Shown: positions 42,919 to 51,370 of the stretch, in pieces
Layout of the letters: every line of letters starts with the position of its first letter
Numbering within the stretch: the stretch's first letter is position 1
Source: Streptomyces humidus
GTDB lineage: Bacteria > Actinomycetota > Actinomycetes > Streptomycetales > Streptomycetaceae
NCBI RefSeq assembly: GCF_014649655.1
Contig: NZ_BMTL01000015.1
Span: 62,001 to 126,000 of the forward strand
Reading direction: 5' to 3'
Length of the DNA stretch: 64,000 bases
Translations under genes and position numbers: made by a program
The notes under the pieces: generated by a model
The model's database searches: none
Seen by the model: only the letters and a program-made list of their open reading frames with translations
Told to the model about the DNA's origin: nothing

Positions 42919-43647
42919 ACGCAGCCAGTCGTCGGCCACGCCGTGCATCGCCCCCGCCTGCTCCTCGACGCGCAGGCGAGCGTCGTCCAGCCGGTAGGTG
43001 AGACGGCCGACCACGTCCACCACGCCGTCGATCCGGCGGGTCATGGCCACGGCGATCTCCGTCTCGCTCTTGCGCTCCATCTGCCCGGTGAGCGTCACCA
43101 CGCCCTCCGTCACGGAGACCTCGACGCTGCGGGGCGGCAGGCACAGCGCGTCCGCCAGGACCTCTCGCACGACCTCGGTGCGGATGTCCCGGTCGGGCCG
43201 CAGGAAGACCTGGAGGAGGTCACGCCGGGTGACGATGCCGACGAGGCGGTCCTCCTCGTCGAGCACGGGGAGCCGTTCCACGTGCCGCTGGGCCATGGTG
43301 CGGGCGGCCCGGACGATGGTGTCGTCGGCGTGCACGGTGACGGGCGGCCGCGTCATCAGCTCGCCGGCGGTGCGTGCCCTGCCCTTCGCGGTCCGCCGCC
43401 CGGCGCCGGGCGCGAGGTGGGCGAGCCTCGGGCGGTGCCCGGCGCCGTACGGGCCGGGGGCGGTCGCCTGGTGCATGATCAGGTCCGTTTCGGACAGAAC
43501 CCCGATGACCTTGTCGTCCTCGTCCACCACCGGCAGTCCGCTGATCCCGTGGGTCGCGAGCCGCAGGGCCACCTCCTTGAACGGGGTGCCGTACTCGGCG
43601 CGGACGACGTCCGTGGTCATCACGGTGCCGACCTTGTCGTGCCTCAT
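42910..43647 (-). CDS. CBS-pair plus BON domain protein
   Basis: A 245-residue protein with CBS domains at about 5-60 (FKEVALRLATHGISGLPVVDEDDKV) split by Arg-rich linker from the second at about 95-150 (TMAQRHVERLPVLDEEDRLV), and a BON domain at about 168-230 (VEVSVTEGVVTLTGQMERK). It is a likely adenine-nucleotide sensor. The start ATG 43647 has GAGGAGGAA upstream and is 12 bases after the stop of the acyl-CoA synthetase gene, so it is part of that operon. It shares architecture with 30766-31473 and 61123-61827. Confidence 0.9.
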   Translation of the reverse strand: MRHDKVGTVMTTDVVRAEYGTPFKEVALRLATHGISGLPVVDEDDKVIGVLSETDLIMHQATAPGPYGAGHRPRLAHLAPGAGRRTAKGRARTAGELMTRPPVTVHADDTIVRAARTMAQRHVERLPVLDEEDRLVGIVTRRDLLQVFLRPDRDIRTEVVREVLADALCLPPRSVEVSVTEGVVTLTGQMERKSETEIAVAMTRRIDGVVDVVGRLTYRLDDARLRVEEQAGAMHGVADDWLRRL

Positions 43648-43659
43648 GGCCGTTCCTCC

Positions 43660-46473
43660 TCAGCGCAGTCGGCGCAGGTAGGGGTCCTGGGGGCGGCGCG
43701 GCACCAGGCGTATCCGTGCGTCGAGCACGGTCGCGCCGGCCGGCGTCGCCAGGACGGGGTTGAAGTCGGCCTCGGCGAGTTGCGGCAGGTCCGCCGCCAT
43801 CCGGGACAGCCGCAGGAGCAGCTGTTCCAGTTCTCCGAGGTCGACAGGCGGGTCTCCGTCCGCGCCCAGCAGCAGCGGGGCGCACCGCGGGGCGGTGAGC
43901 AGCTCGTGCACGTCGCGGTCGGTGAGCGGGGCGAGGCGGGCCGCGTGATCGGCGAGCACCTCGGTGGCCGTCCCTCCCAGTCCGAACAGGACGAGCGGCC
44001 CGAAGACCTCGTCCTGGACGACACCGGCGAAGAGTTCGGTGCCGCGCGCGGCGAGGGGCTGCAGGACCACGCCGGTCATGAGCCCGGCGAAGCGGTTCTC
44101 CAGGTCGCGGAACGCGGCCCGCACCTGGGAGTCGCCGCGCAGGTCCAGGTGGACGGCCCGCTGCCGGGCCTTGTGGAGCAGCCCGGGCCAGTGGGCCTTC
44201 ATGACCACCCGGCCGTCGAAACCGCGCAGCCGGTCGGCGGCGAGTACGGCTTCGTCCTCCGTCTCGGCCCAGGCCCACGGGATCTGCGGCACGCTGTAGC
44301 AGGCCAGCAGATCGGCGCAGGTGGACGGGTCCAGCCAGCCGCCGTCCGGGTGCGCGGCCAGGTACTCCGCCACGACCGTGCGGGCCCGCTCGGTCTCGAC
44401 GTCGTCGAGGCCGGGGACGGTGCCGGCGGGGCGGCGGAGCCAGGCGGCACGCTGCGCGGCGTGGGCCAGCGCGCGGGCCGCCGCCTGCGGTTCGGCGTAG
44501 GAGGGGACGGCGCCGCCGTCGGCGGCGGGGAGCAGCAGCACGGCCCGGTCCTGTTCCAGGCGGACGGCGAGCACGGGCCGCTCCCGGCGGCCTGGCGCGG
44601 CGGTGACGGCCCGGACCAGGTCGTCACCGGTGGCCGCCGCGACCGCGGTGGGGACGAGGGCCACGACGACTGCGTCGATGCCGGGGCAGCGGGTGAGGCG
44701 GTCGACGCACTCCGTGAGCTGTTCCTCCGAAACGGCGGCGGTGGCGTCGACCGGGTTGCCGACGGCGGCGCCGTCCGGGAGCACGGCGAGCAGGTCGTCG
44801 ATCGTCGCCGGGGTGAAGGGGGGAAGGGCGAGGCCCGCTTCCGCGCAGGCGTCGGCGGCCAGCACCCCGGCGCCGCCCGCGTTGGTGACGACGGCGACGC
44901 GGCTGCCTTCCGGCAACGGCTGGGAGTGGAACAGGGCCGCCGTTTCCAGGAGTTCGCCCACCGAGCGGGTGGCGGTGATGCCGGCCTGGGTGAACAGCGC
45001 GCCTCGGGTCATGGTGCGGGTGGCGGCAGCCGCCGTGTGCGAGGCGGCCGCCCTGCGGCCCGCGTCGGTGCGGCCGGCGTCGACGGTGAGCACCGGGATG
45101 CGGCGGGTCACGCGGCGGGCGGTGCGGGAGAAGGCGCGGGGGTTGCCGAAGGACTCCAGGTGCAGCAGGGCGAGGCCGGTGCGGCCGTCGCTCTCCCACC
45201 ACTGGAGCATGTCGTTGCCGCTGACGTCGAACTTGTCGCCGAGCGAGACGAAGGAGGAGACGCCGATGCCCAGGCGGGACAGCCCGTCGAGCAGGGCGAT
45301 GCCGACCCCGCCGGACTGCACGGCGACACCGGCCGTTCCGGGCCGGGGGTGGTCGGCGGCGAAGGTCGCGTCCAGGCTCAGCGCCGGTTCGGTGTTGGAG
45401 ACACCGAGGCAGTTGGGGCCGACGAGGCGCATGCCGTAGGTGCGGCAGGCCGTCAGCAGGGCCTGGGCCTGGGTGTGGTCGAGGCCGGCGGTGACGACGA
45501 CGAGCGCACGCACCCCCGCCCGGCCGCACTCGTCGGCGAGGGCCGGGACCGCGACGGCCGGCACGGCCACGATCACCAGGTCCGGGGTCCTCGGCAGGGC
45601 CGCGACGGACGGATGGGACGGCACGCCGAGCACCGACGTGACGTGCGGGTTCACCGCGAAGAGCCGGCCCGTGTAGCCGCCCGAGTGCAGGTGGTGGAGG
45701 ATCGCCCGGCCCACCGAGCCGGGCGCGCGTCCCGCGCCGGCCACGGCGACCACGGCCGGCCGCAGCAGCGGCAGCAGGCTGGCCACGTCGGCGGCCCGGC
45801 CCCGGGCCTCCACGGCCGACAGGTAGGCGTCGTCCTCGTCGAGGTGGATGACGCAGCGTGCCTGCGGTCCCTCGAAGCGGCGCGAGGTGCGCAGGCCGAG
45901 GTCGTCGAAGAGCCGGAGCACCTCGTGGTTCTCGGTCAGCGCGTCGGCCGTGAAGGTGGTGATCCCTTCCGTCCGCGCCGCGGAGACCAGGTGCTCGACG
46001 AGCAGGGTGCCCACGCCCCGGTGGTGCAGGCCGTCGGCGACGGCGATGGAGATCTCCGCGTCGCGCTTCGCCGCGCCCTTCGGCTGCGCGCCACCGTGCT
46101 GCGCGCCGCCCGTGCCCCCGGTCCCCTTCGCCTCGTCGCCCGTCTCCCCGCCGTCCTTCGCCGGGTCGTCCTTCGCCGGGTCGCCCGTCTGCTCACCGGT
46201 GTCGTACTCGGCGATGCCGATCACCCGGCCGTCCGCCTCGGCCAGCAGCGCCCGGTAGCCGGGGCGGTGCCGGGCGCAGGCCCGGTCGGCGGCCTGGGCG
46301 GCCGAGCGCCGGCTCGCCGCGAAGAACCGCAGACGGAGGTTCTCCGGTGACATCTCCTCGTAGAACCCCTGAAGCTGTTCGCGGTCGCCCGGGAGCGCCG
46401 GCCGGATGCTCACCGTGGTGCCGTCCGCGAGCAGGGCGTGGACCGTGGGCCGGTCGAGCAGGTCGTCCGTCAT
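43660..46473 (-). CDS. GNAT acetyltransferase fused to ADP-forming acyl-CoA synthetase
   Basis: A 937-residue protein. The order is GNAT domain (about 15-205), CoA-binding and succinyl-CoA-synthetase-like domains (about 220-690; VAVAGAGRAPGSVGRAIL, VGPNCLGVSNTEP, AASHTAAAATRTM, VVTNAGGAGVLAADAC) and an ATP-grasp domain (about 700-930; RVVMKAHWPGLLHKA, VFGPLVLFGLGG). GNAT-first architecture resembles mycobacterial/Streptomyces Pat-type protein acetyltransferases, whereas an active ADP-forming ligase would make ATP from acetyl-CoA. A hydrophilic Gly/Asp/Lys-rich insertion (residues 91-138) interrupts the GNAT domain. GGAGGAG precedes ATG 46473. DevR-type boxes lie upstream. Confidence 0.9.
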   Translation of the reverse strand: MTDDLLDRPTVHALLADGTTVSIRPALPGDREQLQGFYEEMSPENLRLRFFAASRRSAAQAADRACARHRPGYRALLAEADGRVIGIAEYDTGEQTGDPAKDDPAKDGGETGDEAKGTGGTGGAQHGGAQPKGAAKRDAEISIAVADGLHHRGVGTLLVEHLVSAARTEGITTFTADALTENHEVLRLFDDLGLRTSRRFEGPQARCVIHLDEDDAYLSAVEARGRAADVASLLPLLRPAVVAVAGAGRAPGSVGRAILHHLHSGGYTGRLFAVNPHVTSVLGVPSHPSVAALPRTPDLVIVAVPAVAVPALADECGRAGVRALVVVTAGLDHTQAQALLTACRTYGMRLVGPNCLGVSNTEPALSLDATFAADHPRPGTAGVAVQSGGVGIALLDGLSRLGIGVSSFVSLGDKFDVSGNDMLQWWESDGRTGLALLHLESFGNPRAFSRTARRVTRRIPVLTVDAGRTDAGRRAAASHTAAAATRTMTRGALFTQAGITATRSVGELLETAALFHSQPLPEGSRVAVVTNAGGAGVLAADACAEAGLALPPFTPATIDDLLAVLPDGAAVGNPVDATAAVSEEQLTECVDRLTRCPGIDAVVVALVPTAVAAATGDDLVRAVTAAPGRRERPVLAVRLEQDRAVLLLPAADGGAVPSYAEPQAAARALAHAAQRAAWLRRPAGTVPGLDDVETERARTVVAEYLAAHPDGGWLDPSTCADLLACYSVPQIPWAWAETEDEAVLAADRLRGFDGRVVMKAHWPGLLHKARQRAVHLDLRGDSQVRAAFRDLENRFAGLMTGVVLQPLAARGTELFAGVVQDEVFGPLVLFGLGGTATEVLADHAARLAPLTDRDVHELLTAPRCAPLLLGADGDPPVDLGELEQLLLRLSRMAADLPQLAEADFNPVLATPAGATVLDARIRLVPRRPQDPYLRRLR

Positions 46474-46558
46474 CGCAGGTCTCCTCCGTGGCTTTCGCTG
46501 CCTCGATCGTCCGGCTCGGCGGCGGCGGAGCCCATGGGCTGCACGGGGGCCGTCGCCG

Positions 46559-46594
46559 GGGCCGGTCGGCCCCGGGCCCGCCGCCGACCGGCCC
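46559..46594. promoter_or_regulatory. Tandem DevR/OsdR-type boxes upstream of GNAT-ACS gene
   Basis: GGGCCGGTCGGCCC (46559-46572) is perfect and CCGCCGACCGGCCC (46581-46594) has two mismatches. Their centres are 22 bases apart, matching the tandem geometry before the flavohemoprotein gene. They are 86-121 bases before the start at 46473. Confidence 0.65.
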
Positions 46595-46628
46595 CGCGCG
46601 CGCCGTGGCCGCGAGCGGCCGGGACGCG

Positions 46629-47642
46629 TCAGTCGTCCGCCACGAGGGCCGTCAGGTCCAGGAGGCGGTTGGTGTAGCCCCACTCGTTGTCGTACCAGCC
46701 GAAGACCTTGGCCAGGGTGCCGTTGGCCTGGGTCAGCGCCGGATCGAAGACGCAGGACGAGGGGTCCCCGATGACGTCCCGGGAGACGATCGGAGCCTTC
46801 GAGACGCGCAGGATCCCGTGCAGCGGACCGTCCGCGGCCGCCTGGAACGCGGCGTTGATCTCCTCCGCGCCCGCCTCCCGGGCGAGGACGACGGCGAGGT
46901 CGGTGAGGGAGCCGTCCTCCACGGGGACCCGGACCGCGATCCCCTCCAGTGCCCCGGCCAGCTCCGGCAGCACCAGCCCGACGGCGCGGGCGGCTCCGGT
47001 GCTGGTCGGGATGATGCTGAGGGCCGCCGAGCGGGCCCGGCGCAGGTCCTTGTGCGGGCCGTCGAGCAGGGACTGGTCGTTGGTGTAGCCGTGGACGGTG
47101 GTCATGACTCCGCGTTCGACGCCGAAGGCGTCGTCGAGCACCTTCACCATCGGGGCGACGCAGTTGGTGGTGCAGGAGGCGGCGGAGACGATCCGGTCAC
47201 GGTGCCGGTCGTAGGCGCGGTCGTTGACGCCCATCACGATGGTGGCGTCCACGCCCTTGCCGGGCGCCGACAGCAGCACGGTGTGCGCTCCGCCCTTGAG
47301 GTGCAGGGCCGCGGAGTCCCGGTCCCGGAACCGGCCGGTCGACTCGACGACGACTGCGGCCCCGTGGTCGGACCAGCGCAGAGCGGCCGGGTCGCGTTCG
47401 GCGGTGACGGCGATGCGCCGCCCGTCGACCGTGATGGAGCTGTCGTCGTGCTCGACGTCGCGTCCGATGCGCCCGAAGGTCGAGTCGTACTCCAGCAGGT
47501 GGGCCAGGGTGGCGGGCGGGGCGATGTCGTTGACGGCGACCACCTCGACGTCCTGGACGCCCTCCTCGGCGCGGTCGAGGGCCGCGCGCAGGTAGGTGCG
47601 GCCGATGCGGCCGAAGCCGTTGATGCCGACACGTACGGTCAT
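46629..47642 (-). CDS. gap: Glyceraldehyde-3-phosphate dehydrogenase, type I
   Basis: A 337-residue GAPDH with NAD-binding GINGFGRIGRTYLRAAL, catalytic Cys157 in SAASCTTNCVAP, the following His in TTVHGYTNDQ and the C-terminal DNEWGYTNRLLDL. It makes 1,3-bisphosphoglycerate and NADH from the triose phosphate. It lies 56 bases downstream of the phosphoketolase gene on the same strand, which yields glyceraldehyde-3-phosphate, so the two probably work as a unit. GGAAGGAAG precedes ATG 47642. This is presumably an extra copy beside the housekeeping gap. Confidence 0.94.
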   Translation of the reverse strand: MTVRVGINGFGRIGRTYLRAALDRAEEGVQDVEVVAVNDIAPPATLAHLLEYDSTFGRIGRDVEHDDSSITVDGRRIAVTAERDPAALRWSDHGAAVVVESTGRFRDRDSAALHLKGGAHTVLLSAPGKGVDATIVMGVNDRAYDRHRDRIVSAASCTTNCVAPMVKVLDDAFGVERGVMTTVHGYTNDQSLLDGPHKDLRRARSAALSIIPTSTGAARAVGLVLPELAGALEGIAVRVPVEDGSLTDLAVVLAREAGAEEINAAFQAAADGPLHGILRVSKAPIVSRDVIGDPSSCVFDPALTQANGTLAKVFGWYDNEWGYTNRLLDLTALVADD

Positions 47643-47698
47643 GGCGGTGCTTCCTTCCGGACGGGGTGAGAGGGCGGGGTGCGGGGCGGTGTGCGGGG

Positions 47699-50080
47699 TC
47701 AGCTGTTCCAGGTCCAGTCGGCGACCTCGGGCAGGTCGGTGCCGTGCTCGCGGATCCAGGCCTGGTGCCGGGTGCGCGCGTCGGCCATCTGCTGGCGTAC
47801 GGCGGCGGCGCGCACGGCGAGGCCGGGGACGCGGTCGATGACGTCCATGACGAGGCGGTAGCGGTCGAGGTCGTTGCGGACGACCATGTCGAACGGCGTG
47901 GTCGTGGTGCCGGACTCCTTGTAACCGCGTACGTGCAGGTTCCGGTGGCCCGTGCGGCGGTAGGCGAGCCGGTGGATCAGCCACGGGTAGCCGTGGTACG
48001 CGAAGATCACCGGCTTGTCGGTGGTGAACAGGCCGTCGTACTCGAAGTCGCTCATGCCGTGCGGGTGTTCCTCGCGCGGCAGCAGACGGGTCATGTCGAC
48101 GACGTTGACCACGCGGACGGCGAGGGCGGGCAGGTGCCGGCGCAGCAGCTGGGCGGCGGCGAGCACCTCCTGGGTGGGCACGTCGCCGGCGCAGGCCAGC
48201 ACGACGTCCGGTTCGCCACCGTCCTCCGTCCCGGCCCACTCCCAGATGCCGGCGCCGCGCGCGCAGTGGGCGCGGGCGTCGTCCATGGACAGCCAGTCGA
48301 AGCACGGCTGCTTCCCGGCCACGATCACGTTGACGTAGTCACGGCTGCGCAGGGCGTGGTCGGCCACCGACAGCAGGGTGTTGGCGTCCGGCGGCAGGTA
48401 GACGCGTACGACGTCGGGGCTCTTGTTGAGGACGTGGTCGACGAAGCCCGGGTCCTGGTGGGAGAAGCCGTTGTGGTCCTGGCGCCACACATGGGAGGTG
48501 AGCAGGTAGTTGAGCGAGGCGATGGGAGCGCGCCAGGCCAGCTCCCTTGATGTCTTGAGCCACTTGATGTGCTGGTTGACCATCGAGTCGACGATGTGGA
48601 CGAACGCCTCGTAGCAGGAGAACAGTCCGTGCCGGCCGGTCAGCAGGTATCCCTCCAGCCAGCCCTGGCAGGTGTGTTCGGAGAGGATCTCCATGACCCG
48701 GCCGTGGTGTTCGAGGTGTTCGTCGACCGGCAGGTGTTCTGCCTGCCAGGCCTTGCCGCTGACGTCGAAGACGGCCTGGAGCCGGTTGGAGGCGGTCTCG
48801 TCGGGCCCGACGAGGCGGAAGTCGCGGCGGCCGCCGGTGTCCTTCATCACCCGGGCGAGGAGGTCGCCCAGGACCCGGGTGGGTTCGTGCAGGGTGACGC
48901 CCGGCTTGTCCACGGGCACGGCGAAGTCGTCCAGCGGCGGCAGGGGCAGGTCGCGGACGAGCAGGCCGCCGTTGGCGTGCGGGGTGGCGCCGAGCCGCCC
49001 GGCGCCGTCGGGGACGCAGGCGAGGACGTCGGCGACCGGTCGTCCGTCGGCGCCGAAGAGCTCCTGCGGCCGGTAGGAGCGCAGCCAGCTCTCCAGCTGA
49101 CGGAGGTGCTCGGGGTTCTCCCTGACCCCGTCCAGGGGGACCTGGTGCGCGCGCCAGGTGCCCTCGACGGGCACGCCGTCCACCTCGGCGGGGCCGGTCC
49201 AGCCCTTCGGCGTGCGCAGCACGATCACGGGCCAGTGCACGCGCTCGGTGACGCCGTCCTCGCGTGCGGTCTGCTGCATGACGGCGATCCGGTCCAGGGC
49301 GTCGTCCATCGCCGCCGCCATGGCCCGGTGCACCTGGAGCGGGTCGTCGCCGGTCACGTGCAGGGGCTCGTGGCCGTATCCCCGCAGGAGCTCGTCGAGT
49401 TCGGACTCCGGGAGGCGGGAGAGGACCGTCGGGTTGGCGATCTTGTAACCGTTGAGGTGCAGGATCGGCAGGACCGCGCCGTCGTGCGCGGGGTCGAGGA
49501 ACTTGTTGGAGTGCCAGGACGCGGCCAGCGGGCCGGTCTCCGCCTCGCCGTCGCCGATCACGCAGGCGACCAGCAGGTCCGGGTTGTCGAACGCGGCGCC
49601 GTACGCGTGGGCCAGCGAATAGCCGAGCTCACCGCCCTCGTGGATGGAACCGGGCGTCTCCGGGGCGACATGGCTGGGCACACCGCCGGGGAAGGAGAAC
49701 TGGCGGAACAGCCGGGCCATGCCGGCGCCGTCCCGCGGCACGTCCGGGTAGGTCTCGCTGTAGCTGCCCTCCAGCCAGGAGTTGGCCAGGACGGACGGGC
49801 CCCCGTGGCCCGGACCCCAGACGCACAGGGCGTCGAGTCCGCGTGCCTTGATCACCCGGTTGAGGTGCGTGTACACGAGGTTGAGACCGGGCGAGGTGCC
49901 CCAGTGGCCGAGCAGCCGGGGCTTGATGTGCTCGGGCCGCAGGGGCTCGGTCAGCAGGGGGTTGGACATCAGGTAGATCTGTCCGGCGGCCAGGTAGTTG
50001 GCGGCCCGCCAGTGTGCGTCCAGGGTGTGCAGTTCGGCGTCGGTCAGTGCGGTGGCGTCCTGGTGTTCGACCTTGGACAT
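47699..50080 (-). CDS. xfp: Phosphoketolase (xylulose-5-P/fructose-6-P)
   Basis: A 793-residue TPP-dependent phosphoketolase of normal length. Motifs include CVWGPGHGGPSVLANSWLEG, the TPP-binding CVIGDGEAETGP, EILSEHTCQGWLEGYLLTG and ARGAGIWEWAGT. It splits xylulose-5-P or fructose-6-P with phosphate into acetyl-phosphate and glyceraldehyde-3-P or erythrose-4-P. With acetate kinase (not seen here) acetyl-P yields ATP without oxygen. The gap gene directly downstream would handle the other product. Start ATG 50080 follows GGAG at 8-11 bases. Confidence 0.95.
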   Translation of the reverse strand: MSKVEHQDATALTDAELHTLDAHWRAANYLAAGQIYLMSNPLLTEPLRPEHIKPRLLGHWGTSPGLNLVYTHLNRVIKARGLDALCVWGPGHGGPSVLANSWLEGSYSETYPDVPRDGAGMARLFRQFSFPGGVPSHVAPETPGSIHEGGELGYSLAHAYGAAFDNPDLLVACVIGDGEAETGPLAASWHSNKFLDPAHDGAVLPILHLNGYKIANPTVLSRLPESELDELLRGYGHEPLHVTGDDPLQVHRAMAAAMDDALDRIAVMQQTAREDGVTERVHWPVIVLRTPKGWTGPAEVDGVPVEGTWRAHQVPLDGVRENPEHLRQLESWLRSYRPQELFGADGRPVADVLACVPDGAGRLGATPHANGGLLVRDLPLPPLDDFAVPVDKPGVTLHEPTRVLGDLLARVMKDTGGRRDFRLVGPDETASNRLQAVFDVSGKAWQAEHLPVDEHLEHHGRVMEILSEHTCQGWLEGYLLTGRHGLFSCYEAFVHIVDSMVNQHIKWLKTSRELAWRAPIASLNYLLTSHVWRQDHNGFSHQDPGFVDHVLNKSPDVVRVYLPPDANTLLSVADHALRSRDYVNVIVAGKQPCFDWLSMDDARAHCARGAGIWEWAGTEDGGEPDVVLACAGDVPTQEVLAAAQLLRRHLPALAVRVVNVVDMTRLLPREEHPHGMSDFEYDGLFTTDKPVIFAYHGYPWLIHRLAYRRTGHRNLHVRGYKESGTTTTPFDMVVRNDLDRYRLVMDVIDRVPGLAVRAAAVRQQMADARTRHQAWIREHGTDLPEVADWTWNS

Positions 50081-50450
50081 GGTGTGGGCTCCGGGAGTCG
50101 TCGGCGTGCGGGCATGGGGTCATCGGGCGGTGCGGGACGGGACGGCCGCCGGGAACGCGGCGCGGGCGCGGCGGGATGCGTGCAGAGGGAACCGCCGGTG
50201 CTGCGGAGGACGGTCGGTGAAGCCGCAGGATCGGGCACGGGATCCGGTGCTCGGTGGTGGTCGGCGGCCTTCCGGGGACGGTGACGCGGCGGACCTTCAC
50301 GCGGCGGACCTTCACGCGGCGGGTCGAGCGGACGGGGGCCGGGTGCCCGGCCCGCCGCCGGCCCGGATCGCGGCGCCGCCGGACGGCCCGCGGCCGGGCC
50401 GAGCGGTCACGAACGCCCGCGGCGGGGAACCGCGGCCGCGGGTCCGCTGA
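50081..50450. other. Intergenic region upstream of phosphoketolase gene
   Basis: This 370-base gap carries the phosphoketolase promoter. It contains a 15-base tandem repeat (unit ACGCGGCGGACCTTC at 50284-50298 and 50299-50313, plus a partial third copy to 50322). It also has an 18-base palindrome GGGCCGGGTGCCCGGCCC (50336-50353) that resembles the island's operator but with wider half-site spacing. GGGCCGAGCGGTCA (50396-50409) is a two-mismatch box. No gene is supported. Confidence 0.55.
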
Positions 50451-51365
50451 TCACCCGGCGGGGGTCCGGGAGCCGGCCCCTTCCCCACGTTCTGTCGTCG
50501 GTTCGGGTACGACGGCGACGGCGCAGGCGGAGTGGTGCAGGACCGCGTGGGCCACCCGCCCCAGCTGGAGCCCCAGGTGTCCCGGGTTGCGGCGGGCCCC
50601 GACCACCAGCAGGTCGGCCTCGTGCGAGGCGTTCAGCAGGACCCTGCGGGCGGGACCCTCGACCGTCCGCCGGTACACGTCCACGTCCGCGGGCGTCTCC
50701 TTCAGTGCCGTGTCCAGGACGTCGGCGGCGTGCTGTTCGTGCAGCCGCGCGGGCTCGTCGGCGAGCAGGGGGTGGTCGGTGGTCTCGTGCGCGGGGCACC
50801 GCCAGGCCCTTACGGCGTCCAGGCTCGCGTGGCGCAGCCGCGCCTCCCGGACGGCGAAGCGCAGCGCGGCGGAGTCCGCGCCCTGCTCGCCGATCCCCAC
50901 GGCCACGCGGCCGTGCGCGTCCGCCCGGACCTGGTTGTCGTGGCCGGGGCGCACCACGATCACCGGGCAGTCGGCGTGGGCGGCGACGGTGAGGCTGACC
51001 GACCCGAGGAGCATTTCCACGAAGCCGCTGCGCCCGCGGGTGCCGAGCACCAGCGCACAGGCGTCGCGTCCCTCACGGACGAGCGCGTACCCGGGCTCCT
51101 CCGGCAGCACGTCGGTGGAGATCTCGACGCCGGGCTGCCGCCGCGCGGCGCGCTCCGCGGCCGCACCCACGATGTCCTCGGCCCGCACCTGCTCGGACGG
51201 CTTGCCGACGTCCTTCGCGAGGGACTCGCCCTCGTAACGCTCCCAGAGGGAGGCGTACACCAGCCGCAGCGGGGCCCCGCGCAGGGCGGCCTCGTCGGCC
51301 GCCCAGTCGGCGGCCCGCAGGCTCGGCTCCGAGCCGTCGACGCCCACGACGATCGGCAGATCCAT
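50451..51365 (-). CDS. Universal stress protein, two UspA domains (USP 3)
   Basis: A 304-residue tandem USP: domain 1 from IVVGVDGSEPSLRAADWAAD to LGTRGRSGFVEMLLGSVSLTVAAHADCPVIVV, domain 2 from RVAVGIGEQGADSAALRFAV to VVGARRNPGHLGLQLGRVAHAVLHHSACAVAVVP. Both glycine loops are visible, so ATP binding is likely. It lies only 5 bases after the stop of the adhP gene, which makes co-transcription near certain. The ribosome site is a GGAAGGTGAGG stretch before ATG 51365. The last 15 residues are a diverged hydrophilic tail. Confidence 0.93.
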   Translation of the reverse strand: MDLPIVVGVDGSEPSLRAADWAADEAALRGAPLRLVYASLWERYEGESLAKDVGKPSEQVRAEDIVGAAAERAARRQPGVEISTDVLPEEPGYALVREGRDACALVLGTRGRSGFVEMLLGSVSLTVAAHADCPVIVVRPGHDNQVRADAHGRVAVGIGEQGADSAALRFAVREARLRHASLDAVRAWRCPAHETTDHPLLADEPARLHEQHAADVLDTALKETPADVDVYRRTVEGPARRVLLNASHEADLLVVGARRNPGHLGLQLGRVAHAVLHHSACAVAVVPEPTTERGEGAGSRTPAG

Positions 51366-51370
51366 CGTCC

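Noticed and set aside
42943..46350. Long rightward open frame antisense to the GNAT-synthetase gene
   Set aside because: No motif, no ribosome site, and the other strand has clear domains.
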